A DNA stretch of 64,000 nt from a virus, in the IMG/VR virus record IMGVR_UViG_3300032893_000016, positions 1 to 64,000 of that record. One strand, given 5' to 3'. Of this stretch, positions 40,312 to 46,987 are shown piece by piece (position 1 is the stretch's first letter; every line of letters begins with the position of its first letter). The position numbers and the translations under genes were made by a program. Below the pieces are notes generated by a model. The model did no database searches. It was not told where the DNA came from and worked only from the letters and a program-made list of their open reading frames with translations.

Positions 40312-40572
40312 TCAAACGGTATCGAAATGCCCCAAATGCGCAAACCGTCTGTCCAGGTCAGCCTCGAAGGCGGAAAGCTCCTCTTCCAGCTCTTCGATTT
40401 GTGCTACCATAGCCTCCCGGCACGCCTTCCGCAAACGGGGGTCGACATCCTCGTACTCCGTAGGATGGACCAGCGCTTGGAGGAAGTTTTCGACATCATA
40501 GCATTTGAGCGCGCACTTAAATTTTTCCAGCGCGGTTAATGTGACTTCGTACTGCGTCAGGTCTTCAATCAT
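40312..40572 (-). CDS. Small acidic helical protein
   Basis: 86 residues (MIEDLTQYEVTLTALEKF), with coiled-coil-like end (AQIEELEEELSAFEADLD). First gene of the leftward operon transcribed from the 40573-40758 gap. Function unknown. Confidence 0.5.
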   Translation of the reverse strand: MIEDLTQYEVTLTALEKFKCALKCYDVENFLQALVHPTEYEDVDPRLRKACREAMVAQIEELEEELSAFEADLDRRFAHLGHFDTV

Positions 40573-40694
40573 GGCTCATCCGACATAACGAAATGGCTGG
40601 CAAGTACTTTTTTCTGAACGATGAACGCTACGCATCACGCACCTATACATACTCTTTTCATGCGCGCGGCGCAAATCCGGAGGAACCGATTTGC

Positions 40695-40700
40695 TATAAT
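40695..40700 (+). promoter_or_regulatory. Extended -10 promoter for 40759
   Basis: TGC TATAAT, a perfect extended -10, 58 nt before the ATG at 40759 and followed by TAGTACATC. The region 40573-40758 holds no gene and divergent promoters are expected; the leftward side carries AAGTACTT but no clear -10. Confidence 0.6.
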
Positions 40701-40758
40701 TAGTACATCAGATGGGAATGGTCCTGTCTGCGCTATTTGAAATTGTTAGGAGCACTAT

Positions 40759-41373
40759 ATGAAAACGAGAGATAAGTACGTCTCTGTGAATGGATCATGG
40801 CCAGCCGATGCGGATACGAAGAAGCCCATCAGCCCGGCCTTGGCCAAGCGAGCCTTCAAAGTTCTGTACAGGCATCGCTTTCACAAGCCTTGGAAGTTCC
40901 CCGTGCAAGCCGTCAAGGGCGCGCATCGCAGGACATGGGCTGGGTACGTCAAGCTGCCAAAGCACATCGAAAAGTGGGGCATGATCGTCGCCCCCGATGC
41001 GGGCTGGCATAATTTCGTACACGACCTAAGCCACTGGATACACCGGAAGCAATATCCGAACCAGGATGCGCATCGGGCGAGCAGTCACGCGGCGGTTGAG
41101 AAGGACCTGATCGAACAGGTTGTCAACCGCGGCTGGTTGCAGGCCAAGGAGCCGCAGCGGCGGCCGAGGGCGGCGAAGCCCAAGCCCACGCCGGCACAGG
41201 CCAAGCTGCAACGGATCGAAGCGTCCATTGCCCGCTGGGAGGCTAAACAGCGCCGCGCCGCAAACGCCCTGAAGCGTCTATGTCGTCAGCGGGGTCGGGC
41301 GCTTCGTTATGCTGCACGAGTTCAGTCAGCCGCAGCAACGGAAGCAGTTGTGGCCGTCCATAGCAGTCCCTAG
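40759..41373 (+). CDS. Lone plus-strand basic protein
   Basis: 204 residues (MKTRDKYVSVNGSWPADA) with AGGAGCACTAT before the start. Contains WHNFVHDLSHWIHRKQYP with HxxxH-like spacing and a downstream His, reminiscent of metal-binding protease motifs, but not a standard HExxH. C-terminal half is a basic helix rich in Arg/Ala/Lys. It is divergently transcribed from 40572 and overlaps the next minus-strand gene's 3' end by 131 bp. Confidence 0.55.
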   Translation: MKTRDKYVSVNGSWPADADTKKPISPALAKRAFKVLYRHRFHKPWKFPVQAVKGAHRRTWAGYVKLPKHIEKWGMIVAPDAGWHNFVHDLSHWIHRKQYPNQDAHRASSHAAVEKDLIEQVVNRGWLQAKEPQRRPRAAKPKPTPAQAKLQRIEASIARWEAKQRRAANALKRLCRQRGRALRYAARVQSAAATEAVVAVHSSP

Positions 41374-41791
41374 GTAAGTCGTCCTCCCCACCAATCGTCC
41401 GCAATGGATCGTTGGTGGGGAGGCGACATTCAACCTTTGGTTCGGTCGCGGCCTTGATCTCGCGGATCATATCGAGGCGCCCTACTTCGGCCAGCTTCAT
41501 ACCTAGGTCCCACAAGCCCTCGAAGGGCTCATACTCTTTGGCCATTGCTGCGTACTTATCGCGGCATTTGGCTTGCGCCTCTTCCCACCAGCGCTTGCGT
41601 TCAGCCACGACTTCGTCGTACATGATCCAATGGATCGGACCATGAAGCAGCGCACCTTGAGCAAAACGAATGGTCTCTTTTACGTACAGCTTTCCACCTG
41701 TGAACTGATCTTCATACAGCTCCCAACTGACCCTCAGCAAGACGGCTTTGCCTACGGTGTCGGTGAAGGCAACTTCCATCTCTTGGGTCAT
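41243..41791 (-). CDS. Unknown accessory protein, antisense overlap
   Basis: 182 residues from ATG 41791 (ATGA with the previous stop). MTQEMEVAFTDTVGKAVLL; centre helical (KRWWEEAQAKCRDKYAAMA). Its 3' end overlaps the plus-strand 40759 gene by 131 bp tail to tail. No family recognised. Confidence 0.52.
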   Translation of the reverse strand: MTQEMEVAFTDTVGKAVLLRVSWELYEDQFTGGKLYVKETIRFAQGALLHGPIHWIMYDEVVAERKRWWEEAQAKCRDKYAAMAKEYEPFEGLWDLGMKLAEVGRLDMIREIKAATEPKVECRLPTNDPLRTIGGEDDLPRDCYGRPQLLPLLRLTELVQHNEAPDPADDIDASGRLRRGAV

Positions 41792-41991
41792 CCGGCCAAC
41801 CTCGGAATCTCCATAAGGTAGCGCAGCGCTATCCCGCTTGTGATGCTGGGCATGTACCAGCCGGGCTGTGCATCGGTCAGCTCCCAGTTGGTAAATTCCC
41901 CGCACACCACCGCGCGCAGGTCATCAATGGGGAGCTGGGATAGCGGAATGTACGGACCATTCTCGGCAAGCTGGAAGCGCGGCTCTCTCAC
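41788..41991 (-). CDS. Small accessory protein
   Basis: 67 residues (MREPRFQLAENGPYIPLSQ). Compact alpha/beta. Overlaps both neighbours (ATGA). Function unknown. Confidence 0.48.
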   Translation of the reverse strand: MREPRFQLAENGPYIPLSQLPIDDLRAVVCGEFTNWELTDAQPGWYMPSITSGIALRYLMEIPRLAG

Positions 41992-42329
41992 ACCCGCACC
42001 CTTTCAGCCCGCGCATGCTCCGCTTGACTGCAGCCGCATGTCAGGCAAGCCCCACCCATGACACCTTTCGGTCGCCTGTACTTGGCGCAAGGCTTGAGGC
42101 CGACGTTGCGCATGATCTCATCAACCACCTGCGCATCAGAAGGCGGGTAAATCGTCTTGGATACGTTTACTACGCCGGCGTCAATCTTGCCCGCGATGAT
42201 CTTGCCACGCGGCCCTTGCGAACTTATTTGGCTCGCCCACTCTTCAGGCGGCACGACACCGCATGTGCAGAAGGCGGCCGTACGCAAGGCCACCGGGCAG
42301 CGACGATCGTGCTCAGACTTTTTGGTCAT
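41988..42329 (-). CDS. Cysteine-containing small protein
   Basis: 113 residues from ATG 42329 (MTKKSEHDRRCPVALRTAA). FCTCGVVPPE and a C-terminal CLTCGCSQAEHARA provide two CxC/CxxC sites and a His. Overlaps the previous gene by 17 nt. Function unknown. Confidence 0.48.
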   Translation of the reverse strand: MTKKSEHDRRCPVALRTAAFCTCGVVPPEEWASQISSQGPRGKIIAGKIDAGVVNVSKTIYPPSDAQVVDEIMRNVGLKPCAKYRRPKGVMGGACLTCGCSQAEHARAERVRV

Positions 42330-42762
42330 AGCCGGGCACTTCCACAGGCTTGGTCTGCATGTACTGTTCAAGCTTGCGCAGCTTTTCCAGCGATGCCGTG
42401 TTCATTGTGCCCGGGTTCAGCACGCCGGCACGGCACAGCATCGTCAACAAAGCATGTAGCTGCCCTGCCTCTACGCTGGCGCGGTCGCGATTGGAAAGCG
42501 TGTGGCCGGGATCAGGCTGTACTTGGTCAAGGCCAAAACGTTCTGCCTTGCTGAGGCGGATGCCAAAGCGGCAAAGCGCGGCAATCAGTTCTTCGATGAG
42601 CTCGAAGCACTCTTCCTGCGCAATGGTAATGAGCTCTCGCTCATACTCTGTTGGCAGGGGATCAGGGGATTTGAAACGCGTGGCAGCGTCGGGGTCCGCA
42701 CCGCAGGTACAGAAGTGGCCCGTCTTTTCCTTGAGCTCGCAGCCTGCGTGATGCTCAACCAC
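42313..42762 (-). CDS. MazG-like nucleotide pyrophosphohydrolase
   Basis: 149 residues (GTG start at 42762). IAQEECFELIEELIAALC then RFGIRLSKAERFGLDQ and SNRDRASVEAGQLHALLTML follow the EExxE and later acidic helix layout of phage MazG-like proteins. The second metal-binding helix has E-x3-Q rather than E-x3-D, so activity is uncertain. N-terminal part is Cys-rich (CELKEKTGHFCTCGADPD). Possible role: dNTP pool cleanup or ppGpp control. Confidence 0.62.
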   Translation of the reverse strand: MVEHHAGCELKEKTGHFCTCGADPDAATRFKSPDPLPTEYERELITIAQEECFELIEELIAALCRFGIRLSKAERFGLDQVQPDPGHTLSNRDRASVEAGQLHALLTMLCRAGVLNPGTMNTASLEKLRKLEQYMQTKPVEVPGYDQKV

Positions 42763-42936
42763 TCAGCGGCCTTTCAGTTCGATCTTGCGCGGCTCAGGCT
42801 TCATGGCAACGCTGCCACCTTCCGCCAGCCGTGCAACCAATATAGTGTACGAAGCCTCCTTCGCAAGCTTTTCGGATTTGCGAAGCCAACGCTTGTACTT
42901 ATATCGTTCAACCAGCCGCCGCAGCCACTTGACCAT
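42763..42936 (-). CDS. Small basic protein
   Basis: 57 residues from ATG 42936: MVKWLRRLVERYKYKRWLR, then ASYTILVARLAEGGSVAMK and a basic end. Its stop directly precedes the next GTG start, and it overlaps the 42908 gene by 29 nt. No function assigned. Confidence 0.45.
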   Translation of the reverse strand: MVKWLRRLVERYKYKRWLRKSEKLAKEASYTILVARLAEGGSVAMKPEPRKIELKGR

Positions 42937-43279
42937 TGTTTGCCTGTCCTGTGGCCGTCATACCTGTAACGCCATTTGCGCGGGCGGCCTCTTCCAGCTT
43001 TTCCTTGCGGATGCGATCTGCCTCAGCCTGATCGGCCAAAATCTTCTTGCGCTTGGCGGCCAGATCGTCTTCCTTGGCCACGAAGTACTTGGCGCAGCAC
43101 GTTCCGTTACAGAAGTGCAGCATCGGAGCGGGCTGCGGAAACTCACCCAACGGAAGTACTTCGGTTCCTTCCTTCAGCGGCACAGATTGATACTGCACCA
43201 TCAAGCGGTAGCGGATGCCATCGCCGGCGTCCGTGTTCTTGCCGCATGCGTCACAGGTCGTCACGTGCTGGAGAGCCAT
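42908..43279 (-). CDS. Zinc-finger-like small protein
   Basis: 123 residues (MALQHVTTCDACGKNTDAG). CDACGK near the start and HFCNGTCCAKYF later give a four-cysteine zinc site; C-terminal part is a charged helix (LAAKRKKILADQAEADRI). Function unknown. Confidence 0.55.
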   Translation of the reverse strand: MALQHVTTCDACGKNTDAGDGIRYRLMVQYQSVPLKEGTEVLPLGEFPQPAPMLHFCNGTCCAKYFVAKEDDLAAKRKKILADQAEADRIRKEKLEEAARANGVTGMTATGQANNGQVAAAAG

Positions 43280-43283
43280 AGCC

Positions 43284-43676
43284 TTACCCCTTGTCCGTCA
43301 ATTGCATATACAAACCCGTATCGACCAACTCAGCTACGCGCTTCATGACTTCGGCCACTCTGTCCTCAGGCAAATAGTGCATGACGACCGGGCGCATCAT
43401 CGTATCGCCGGGCTCTCCCAACATGTGAACGATGATGAACGCCTTGACCTGCTCATTGTCGAAGCCGTGCTTGCGCAGCGCCGCCATGTAGGCGGCCTTG
43501 GCAGCGAACAAGGCGTCCGAATACTTTTCCGCATCGGCCTTGGTCTCGACGACCTTCTGATCGAACCCATCAAGGATTTTGCTGATCCGCTCTTTGGGTT
43601 GCAGCGCACATTCGCTTTCGCAAGCGCGTTGGCAGTACTCTTTTGTGTGCGGGCAGCGGACGAAATCCTTGGTCAT
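43284..43676 (-). CDS. Small helical protein with Cys-rich N-terminus
   Basis: 130 residues (MTKDFVRCPHTKEYCQRAC). Cysteines at CPHTKEYCQRACESEC, then helical (KYSDALFAAKAAYMAAL). Overlaps the YkgJ-like gene by 4 nt. Not assigned. Confidence 0.5.
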   Translation of the reverse strand: MTKDFVRCPHTKEYCQRACESECALQPKERISKILDGFDQKVVETKADAEKYSDALFAAKAAYMAALRKHGFDNEQVKAFIIVHMLGEPGDTMMRPVVMHYLPEDRVAEVMKRVAELVDTGLYMQLTDKG

Positions 43677-43996
43677 GTCAGCAGCGGCCTCTCACCAAAC
43701 GCCCTTTGCGTTATGGCATTTGTGTACATAGCGCACAAGCCATCTTCGAGCGGCTGATAATGGCGGCACGTAAATGGACGATCGTTGTACTCACCGCAGC
43801 GGCCATCTTCCGTCAACAGCGGACACCAGAAGCGCCAATAACCTTTAGGTGCTTTGTACCATGGGAGGAAAGGCACGCCGGCACGAACCATCCGCACCAA
43901 TATGTACAATGGATGCACTTGATGATCGTCGCCTATGTTCAGCGTAAAGCCGCTACAGCAGCGGCCCGGCCTTGTGCAGATATCGCACAGGCTCAT
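43673..43996 (-). CDS. YkgJ-like cysteine-cluster protein
   Basis: 107 residues (MSLCDICTRPGRCCSGFTL). The set CTRPGRCC, WCPLLTEDGRCGEYNDRP and TCRHY matches the layout of YkgJ-family proteins (putative zinc or iron cluster binding). Host function in that family is unsettled; in phage it may bind metal or nucleic acid. Confidence 0.68.
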   Translation of the reverse strand: MSLCDICTRPGRCCSGFTLNIGDDHQVHPLYILVRMVRAGVPFLPWYKAPKGYWRFWCPLLTEDGRCGEYNDRPFTCRHYQPLEDGLCAMYTNAITQRAFGERPLLT

Positions 43997-44229
43997 CAGC
44001 CTTCCTTCGTTTCCTGCCTCTCGGCCATCTTGATGGACAGAAGCTTAGTCGTAAAATCGTCCGCGCTCATAGTATGTACCAATTTGAACTCTAGCAGTTG
44101 GATGCGACCATCTTTGATGCGCTCTTTCAAATCGTCCAAGGTCGCCAGCGCGTCTTCTGTCTTAGCGGCAAATGCGTACCCATTCTTGCTATCGCTTGGC
44201 GTGACTTTCAGATCGAACAGCGAACTCAT
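43996..44229 (-). CDS. Small helical protein
   Basis: 77 residues (MSSLFDLKVTPSDSKNGYA), helical centre (EDALATLDDLKERIKDGR). Overlaps the next stop. Not assigned. Confidence 0.45.
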   Translation of the reverse strand: MSSLFDLKVTPSDSKNGYAFAAKTEDALATLDDLKERIKDGRIQLLEFKLVHTMSADDFTTKLLSIKMAERQETKEG

Positions 44230-44558
44230 TTGGGTTCCTCTTCGATACGGCCAAAGGCGTCGCGCATTTCCCGCGCCGTCACTTGATGACTTGCACCGCT
44301 GCCCATGAATGTCAGGACCATATCATTGTCCACGATCGGTCGACCGCTAAGGTGGGCTTCTGCATCCACCATCCGCCACCACATACCAATACTTTCGATG
44401 GCCCGGTTGCGTTTCTCTGCCGCGACAATGTCAATCTTTGGTGTACGAAGGATGGCGGCAATGTCGGGCTGGAACATGCCATCGCTGATGGGGCTGACAC
44501 TGGCCTTCTCAATGACGATTGGCTTCGGCTTGCGGAACCATGACAGGAAATCAATCAT
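44226..44558 (-). CDS. Small accessory protein
   Basis: 110 residues from ATG 44558 (GGGGATGACACGG upstream); starts 44567 and 44573 are possible. MIDFLSWFRKPKPIVIEKA; C-terminal half helical (TAREMRDAFGRIEEEPK). Overlaps the next gene by 8 nt. Unknown. Confidence 0.45.
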   Translation of the reverse strand: MIDFLSWFRKPKPIVIEKASVSPISDGMFQPDIAAILRTPKIDIVAAEKRNRAIESIGMWWRMVDAEAHLSGRPIVDNDMVLTFMGSGASHQVTAREMRDAFGRIEEEPK

Positions 44559-44769
44559 CCGTGTCATCCCCATTCTTGCAGCCGGGCAGGAACTCCACGC
44601 CTATCGTTGGTACAAGGCATGGCGTCCAGACTAACCCACACTTCTGGCATGCGTGGGCCTTGTGCAACTTCAACGCAAATTCATTCTTGTCAATATGTCT
44701 CTCATGGCACACAGGGCACCACAACAACATGGGTATCGGGACGATTACTCTATCAACGGTTTCCGGCAT
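44551..44769 (-). CDS. Zinc-ribbon protein of a common phage type
   Basis: 72 residues (MPETVDRVIVPIPMLLW). CPVCHERHIDKNEF and HACQKCGLVWTPCL, a pair of CxxC sites with a His, the layout of small phage zinc proteins found in many genomes. End CKNGDDTDD. AT-rich 50 nt upstream includes TTTAGTACC. Function unknown. Confidence 0.58.
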   Translation of the reverse strand: MPETVDRVIVPIPMLLWCPVCHERHIDKNEFALKLHKAHACQKCGLVWTPCLVPTIGVEFLPGCKNGDDTDD

Positions 44770-44823
44770 AGGTACTTTTTTCGGAAAAATTAAATACGGG
44801 TACTAAATTATCTTCGTACATAC

Positions 44824-45108
44824 TCAGCGTTTCAACTCAAAGGCAAACCAATTACGCTTGGGTGGTGTCAAGGCTGCCATCATTTGGGCATACGCCTCTT
44901 TCCCTACCCACATTTGGCATGGCTTCAAGGCAACGCCATCCCACTCGCTCATGATCCATGCGGTCCGATCAGCACCGGCACCTGCAAGGTCCCATGCCGT
45001 CTTGAACGTTACGGGATCAATGTCAGCAATTGCGAGTGCTTTCGTTGGGGGAATGACAGTCGAGGCGGCGGCTGCGGCAGTACCTAAAAGGAACGCGCGC
45101 CTATTCAT
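44824..45108 (-). CDS. Twin-arginine (Tat)-type signal protein 1
   Basis: 94 residues from ATG 45108. MNRRAFLLGTAAAAASTVI is an R-R-x-F-L Tat motif with an Ala-rich hydrophobic core and a likely signal-peptidase site after LALA. The mature part (DPVTFKTAWDLAGAGADR) is small with no cofactor motif. It overlaps the next Tat gene's stop by 8 nt. Exported folded protein is expected; function unknown. Confidence 0.6.
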   Translation of the reverse strand: MNRRAFLLGTAAAAASTVIPPTKALAIADIDPVTFKTAWDLAGAGADRTAWIMSEWDGVALKPCQMWVGKEAYAQMMAALTPPKRNWFAFELKR

Positions 45109-45400
45109 CGTCCTTGAACCTGAAAGTACCAAAGTAGGCTTCATGCCAATCCACCCCTGACCATCGGTACAAACGACTATTGGTGGTCAGGAAAAGCAAC
45201 TGATCTGTGTCGCCTTCGATTGGGAGCTCATCCACTACGTACATCAGCGGAGGCATTGGCGGAAGCACAATATCCTTCCAAGGCATCATGCCCACCGAAA
45301 GGGTATCAGCGCTAATGCCATCTGCAATTATGGGCTCAACGATAGCAGGCGCGACTACTACCGCCGCCGTGCTGCCCATCAGGAACGATCGTCTGTTCAT
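45101..45400 (-). CDS. Twin-arginine (Tat)-type signal protein 2
   Basis: 99 residues from ATG 45400. MNRRSFLMGSTAAVVVAP is again R-R-x-F-L with a hydrophobic stretch. Mature part rich in Pro/Met (DIVLPPMPPLMYVVDELP). Tandem to the previous Tat gene and likely its paralogue in the signal region. The preceding gene ends in an ATGA overlap. Confidence 0.6.
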   Translation of the reverse strand: MNRRSFLMGSTAAVVVAPAIVEPIIADGISADTLSVGMMPWKDIVLPPMPPLMYVVDELPIEGDTDQLLFLTTNSRLYRWSGVDWHEAYFGTFRFKDDE

Positions 45401-45555
45401 ATCATGTGCATCAGATTGGCGACGACTACGGAAATAGCTAGTACCAAAAAGCACATGACGGACGCTGTGCCGAACTTCTGATTGATGCCCCCGGCGATGA
45501 ATAGGCCGATGCTCATGCAGGCGAGTACTGATTGGGCGGTCGCCAGCGAACTCAT
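45397..45555 (-). CDS. Small two-span membrane protein
   Basis: 52 residues from ATG 45555 (MSSLATAQSVLACMSIGLF), two hydrophobic stretches separated by GGINQKFG. The stop overlaps the Tat 2 start (ATGA). Holin-like shape, but no evidence of lysis function. Confidence 0.48.
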   Translation of the reverse strand: MSSLATAQSVLACMSIGLFIAGGINQKFGTASVMCFLVLAISVVVANLMHMI

Positions 45556-45559
45556 ACGA

Positions 45560-45835
45560 CTACTTTCCCTTCGGAAGCACTTCCTGATCGTCAGCCATGA
45601 TACGTACGCTGACACCGGGCTTGTTAGCAAGTCCATTGTACACTTGCAAGGCCCGATGCCAACTGTCTGTCCTGATGCCTTCGATCTCTCGGTTCTCTTT
45701 GATGAACCGAACTAGTACCCTGTATTGCTGCACCTCACGCGGCGGTGTGCACCAAAGCCGCATGCGGGGATCTTCTGTTAGTGCAGCGCCACCAGGTTGC
45801 AATTGATTGGCCGGTGTTGCTGAATCATCCTGCAT
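45560..45835 (-). CDS. Small accessory protein
   Basis: 91 residues from ATG 45835 (CCAAGG upstream). MQDDSATPANQLQPGG; later beta/helix mixture (YRVLVRFIKENREIEGI). Overlaps the neighbour by 58 nt. Unknown. Confidence 0.45.
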   Translation of the reverse strand: MQDDSATPANQLQPGGAALTEDPRMRLWCTPPREVQQYRVLVRFIKENREIEGIRTDSWHRALQVYNGLANKPGVSVRIMADDQEVLPKGK

Positions 45836-45990
45836 ACCTTGGACATACGCCCGGACAGAATGAACAGCAAAGACAGAACAATCAGAAGAGAAAGTACTAA
45901 CAATGCACGATAAGGCGTCTGCGGGCTGTACAGCAGCAACAGGTCGATGCCGCCAACAGCCAGGAGACCCAGCGCCATGAACTTGATCAT
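45778..45990 (-). CDS. Two-span membrane protein
   Basis: 70 residues (MIKFMALGLLAVGGIDLLL) with two membrane stretches, the second VLSLLIVLSLLFILSG. Start overlaps the HNH stop (ATGA). Unknown. Confidence 0.48.
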   Translation of the reverse strand: MIKFMALGLLAVGGIDLLLLYSPQTPYRALLVLSLLIVLSLLFILSGRMSKVCRMIQQHRPINCNLVALH

Positions 45991-46454
45991 GTCTGCTCCT
46001 CCTTCTCAAAAGTGAAAACGCGCTGGATACCAAAAGAGCCCAACGCTTTCTGTTCTCGATACGCACTGTGTACTGGGCACAAAGCTAATTCTTCCTTTGT
46101 CCTCCGCCGAATACGGTTCTCAGACAACGTCGACCAAAGAAGATTGCTGCGGCGATTATCCAGACTATCGCCATTCTTGTGATCGCCAATATTGTGGAAC
46201 AGCGATGGCGGGACGCCGGCACGGGCAACCACTACCTTGTGCATGAAGATTACGCCGCGCGGCCTGTGGACGCTCCGCCTGGCGTACCTTTTGCCACGCC
46301 ATGTGACGGCATGCCATGCCCATTGGTTTAGGTACTCATAATCTTCGTTACTGACTATTGCGTACAGATCAGGATCGCGATACGATAGGTAGAGCCTACG
46401 ATAAGGCAGCGGCTCAGGCCAGTGGCGCGGGTCGAAGTCGGGGTCAAGCCACAT
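45987..46454 (-). CDS. HNH homing endonuclease
   Basis: 155 residues (MWLDPDFDPRHWPEPLPYR). Contains FMHKVVVARAGVPPSLFH and IGDHKNGDSLDNRRSNL, the H-N-H core (HNH_3 type) and a preceding N-terminal strand-helix region with DYEYLNQWAWHAV. Free-standing homing endonucleases like this nick phage DNA and drive their own spread. It lies in the accessory operon and overlaps the following gene by 4 nt. Confidence 0.82.
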   Translation of the reverse strand: MWLDPDFDPRHWPEPLPYRRLYLSYRDPDLYAIVSNEDYEYLNQWAWHAVTWRGKRYARRSVHRPRGVIFMHKVVVARAGVPPSLFHNIGDHKNGDSLDNRRSNLLWSTLSENRIRRRTKEELALCPVHSAYREQKALGSFGIQRVFTFEKEEQT

Positions 46455-46645
46455 AGCGGGAACAACCAGACACGCGCTGGGGGCAGACGTGGGTAAGGCG
46501 GCCTAACGGGGGATGACCGTGTGGCCGCCATCTGATTGCCCCTGCTATGGGGCTTTGTACTAAAATTTTGGGCTGTTTTGCAACACAGTGGTCGCGATGG
46601 CTGGACATATTGCCATAAGAATCAGGGGGTTGCAAATAAAATCTA
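46455..46645. other. Non-coding gap upstream of the HNH gene
   Basis: 191 nt without a convincing gene. On the minus strand there is TTGCAA, 17 nt, CAATAT (promoter-like), a GCCCC/GGGGC hairpin, a GGCGGCC/GGCCGCC stem with ACGG/CCGT inside it (around 46498-46532), and TTTTAGTACAAAG. Likely the leader of the HNH operon and the end of the 46646-46987 transcript. Confidence 0.4.
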
Positions 46646-46987
46646 CTACGCTGGTTTGCGGCGCAAGTAGTACTCTGTATCGGCCAAATCGGACAGCGGC
46701 GAGGGCACCCCATTAATGTACACAACACGGGGCACGCGCTTCTGGAAAAGCTGGCCGAAGCCAGTACCCAATTGGCTGACTTTAAACCCCGGCTCTTCCT
46801 TGAGAATTTTCTTTCCGGCTGGCGTTCCGAGCACAAGCGCATAGTTGGCAATCTCGTCGATCAAAGGGATCATACGCCGGTCGCTGGCCAAGGAGCCACG
46901 GTGGTACAAAAGATACTGGCCGGGCTCCAACTTGTTGACGGCTTCGCGCATGGCGTGCATGCTGGGAAACTGCGGGCGGACATTCAT
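46646..46987 (-). CDS. Small protein downstream of the Rad50-like gene
   Basis: 113 residues (MNVRPQFPSMHAMREAVNK). Mixed alpha/beta (PGQYLLYHRGSLASDRRM; PRVVYINGVPSPLSDLAD). Overlaps the Rad50-like stop (ATGA). Function unknown. Confidence 0.5.
   Translation of the reverse strand: MNVRPQFPSMHAMREAVNKLEPGQYLLYHRGSLASDRRMIPLIDEIANYALVLGTPAGKKILKEEPGFKVSQLGTGFGQLFQKRVPRVVYINGVPSPLSDLADTEYYLRRKPA

Noticed and set aside
42313-42762. Full confidence in MazG activity
   Set aside because: The second acidic helix lacks the usual Asp, so only a MazG-like call is given.
15418-44823. General enrichment of GTAC as a third palindrome signal
   Set aside because: Sampled stretches gave between equal to and about twice the expected number; only the AGTAC elements in leaders look meaningful.
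45397-45990. Holin pair from the two-span membrane genes at 45.4-46.0 kb
   Set aside because: No endolysin nearby and no sequence support; left as unknown membrane proteins.
46498-46532. GC-rich hairpin near 46.5 kb as an intrinsic terminator
   Set aside because: No T-run on either side; kept only as part of the gap description.
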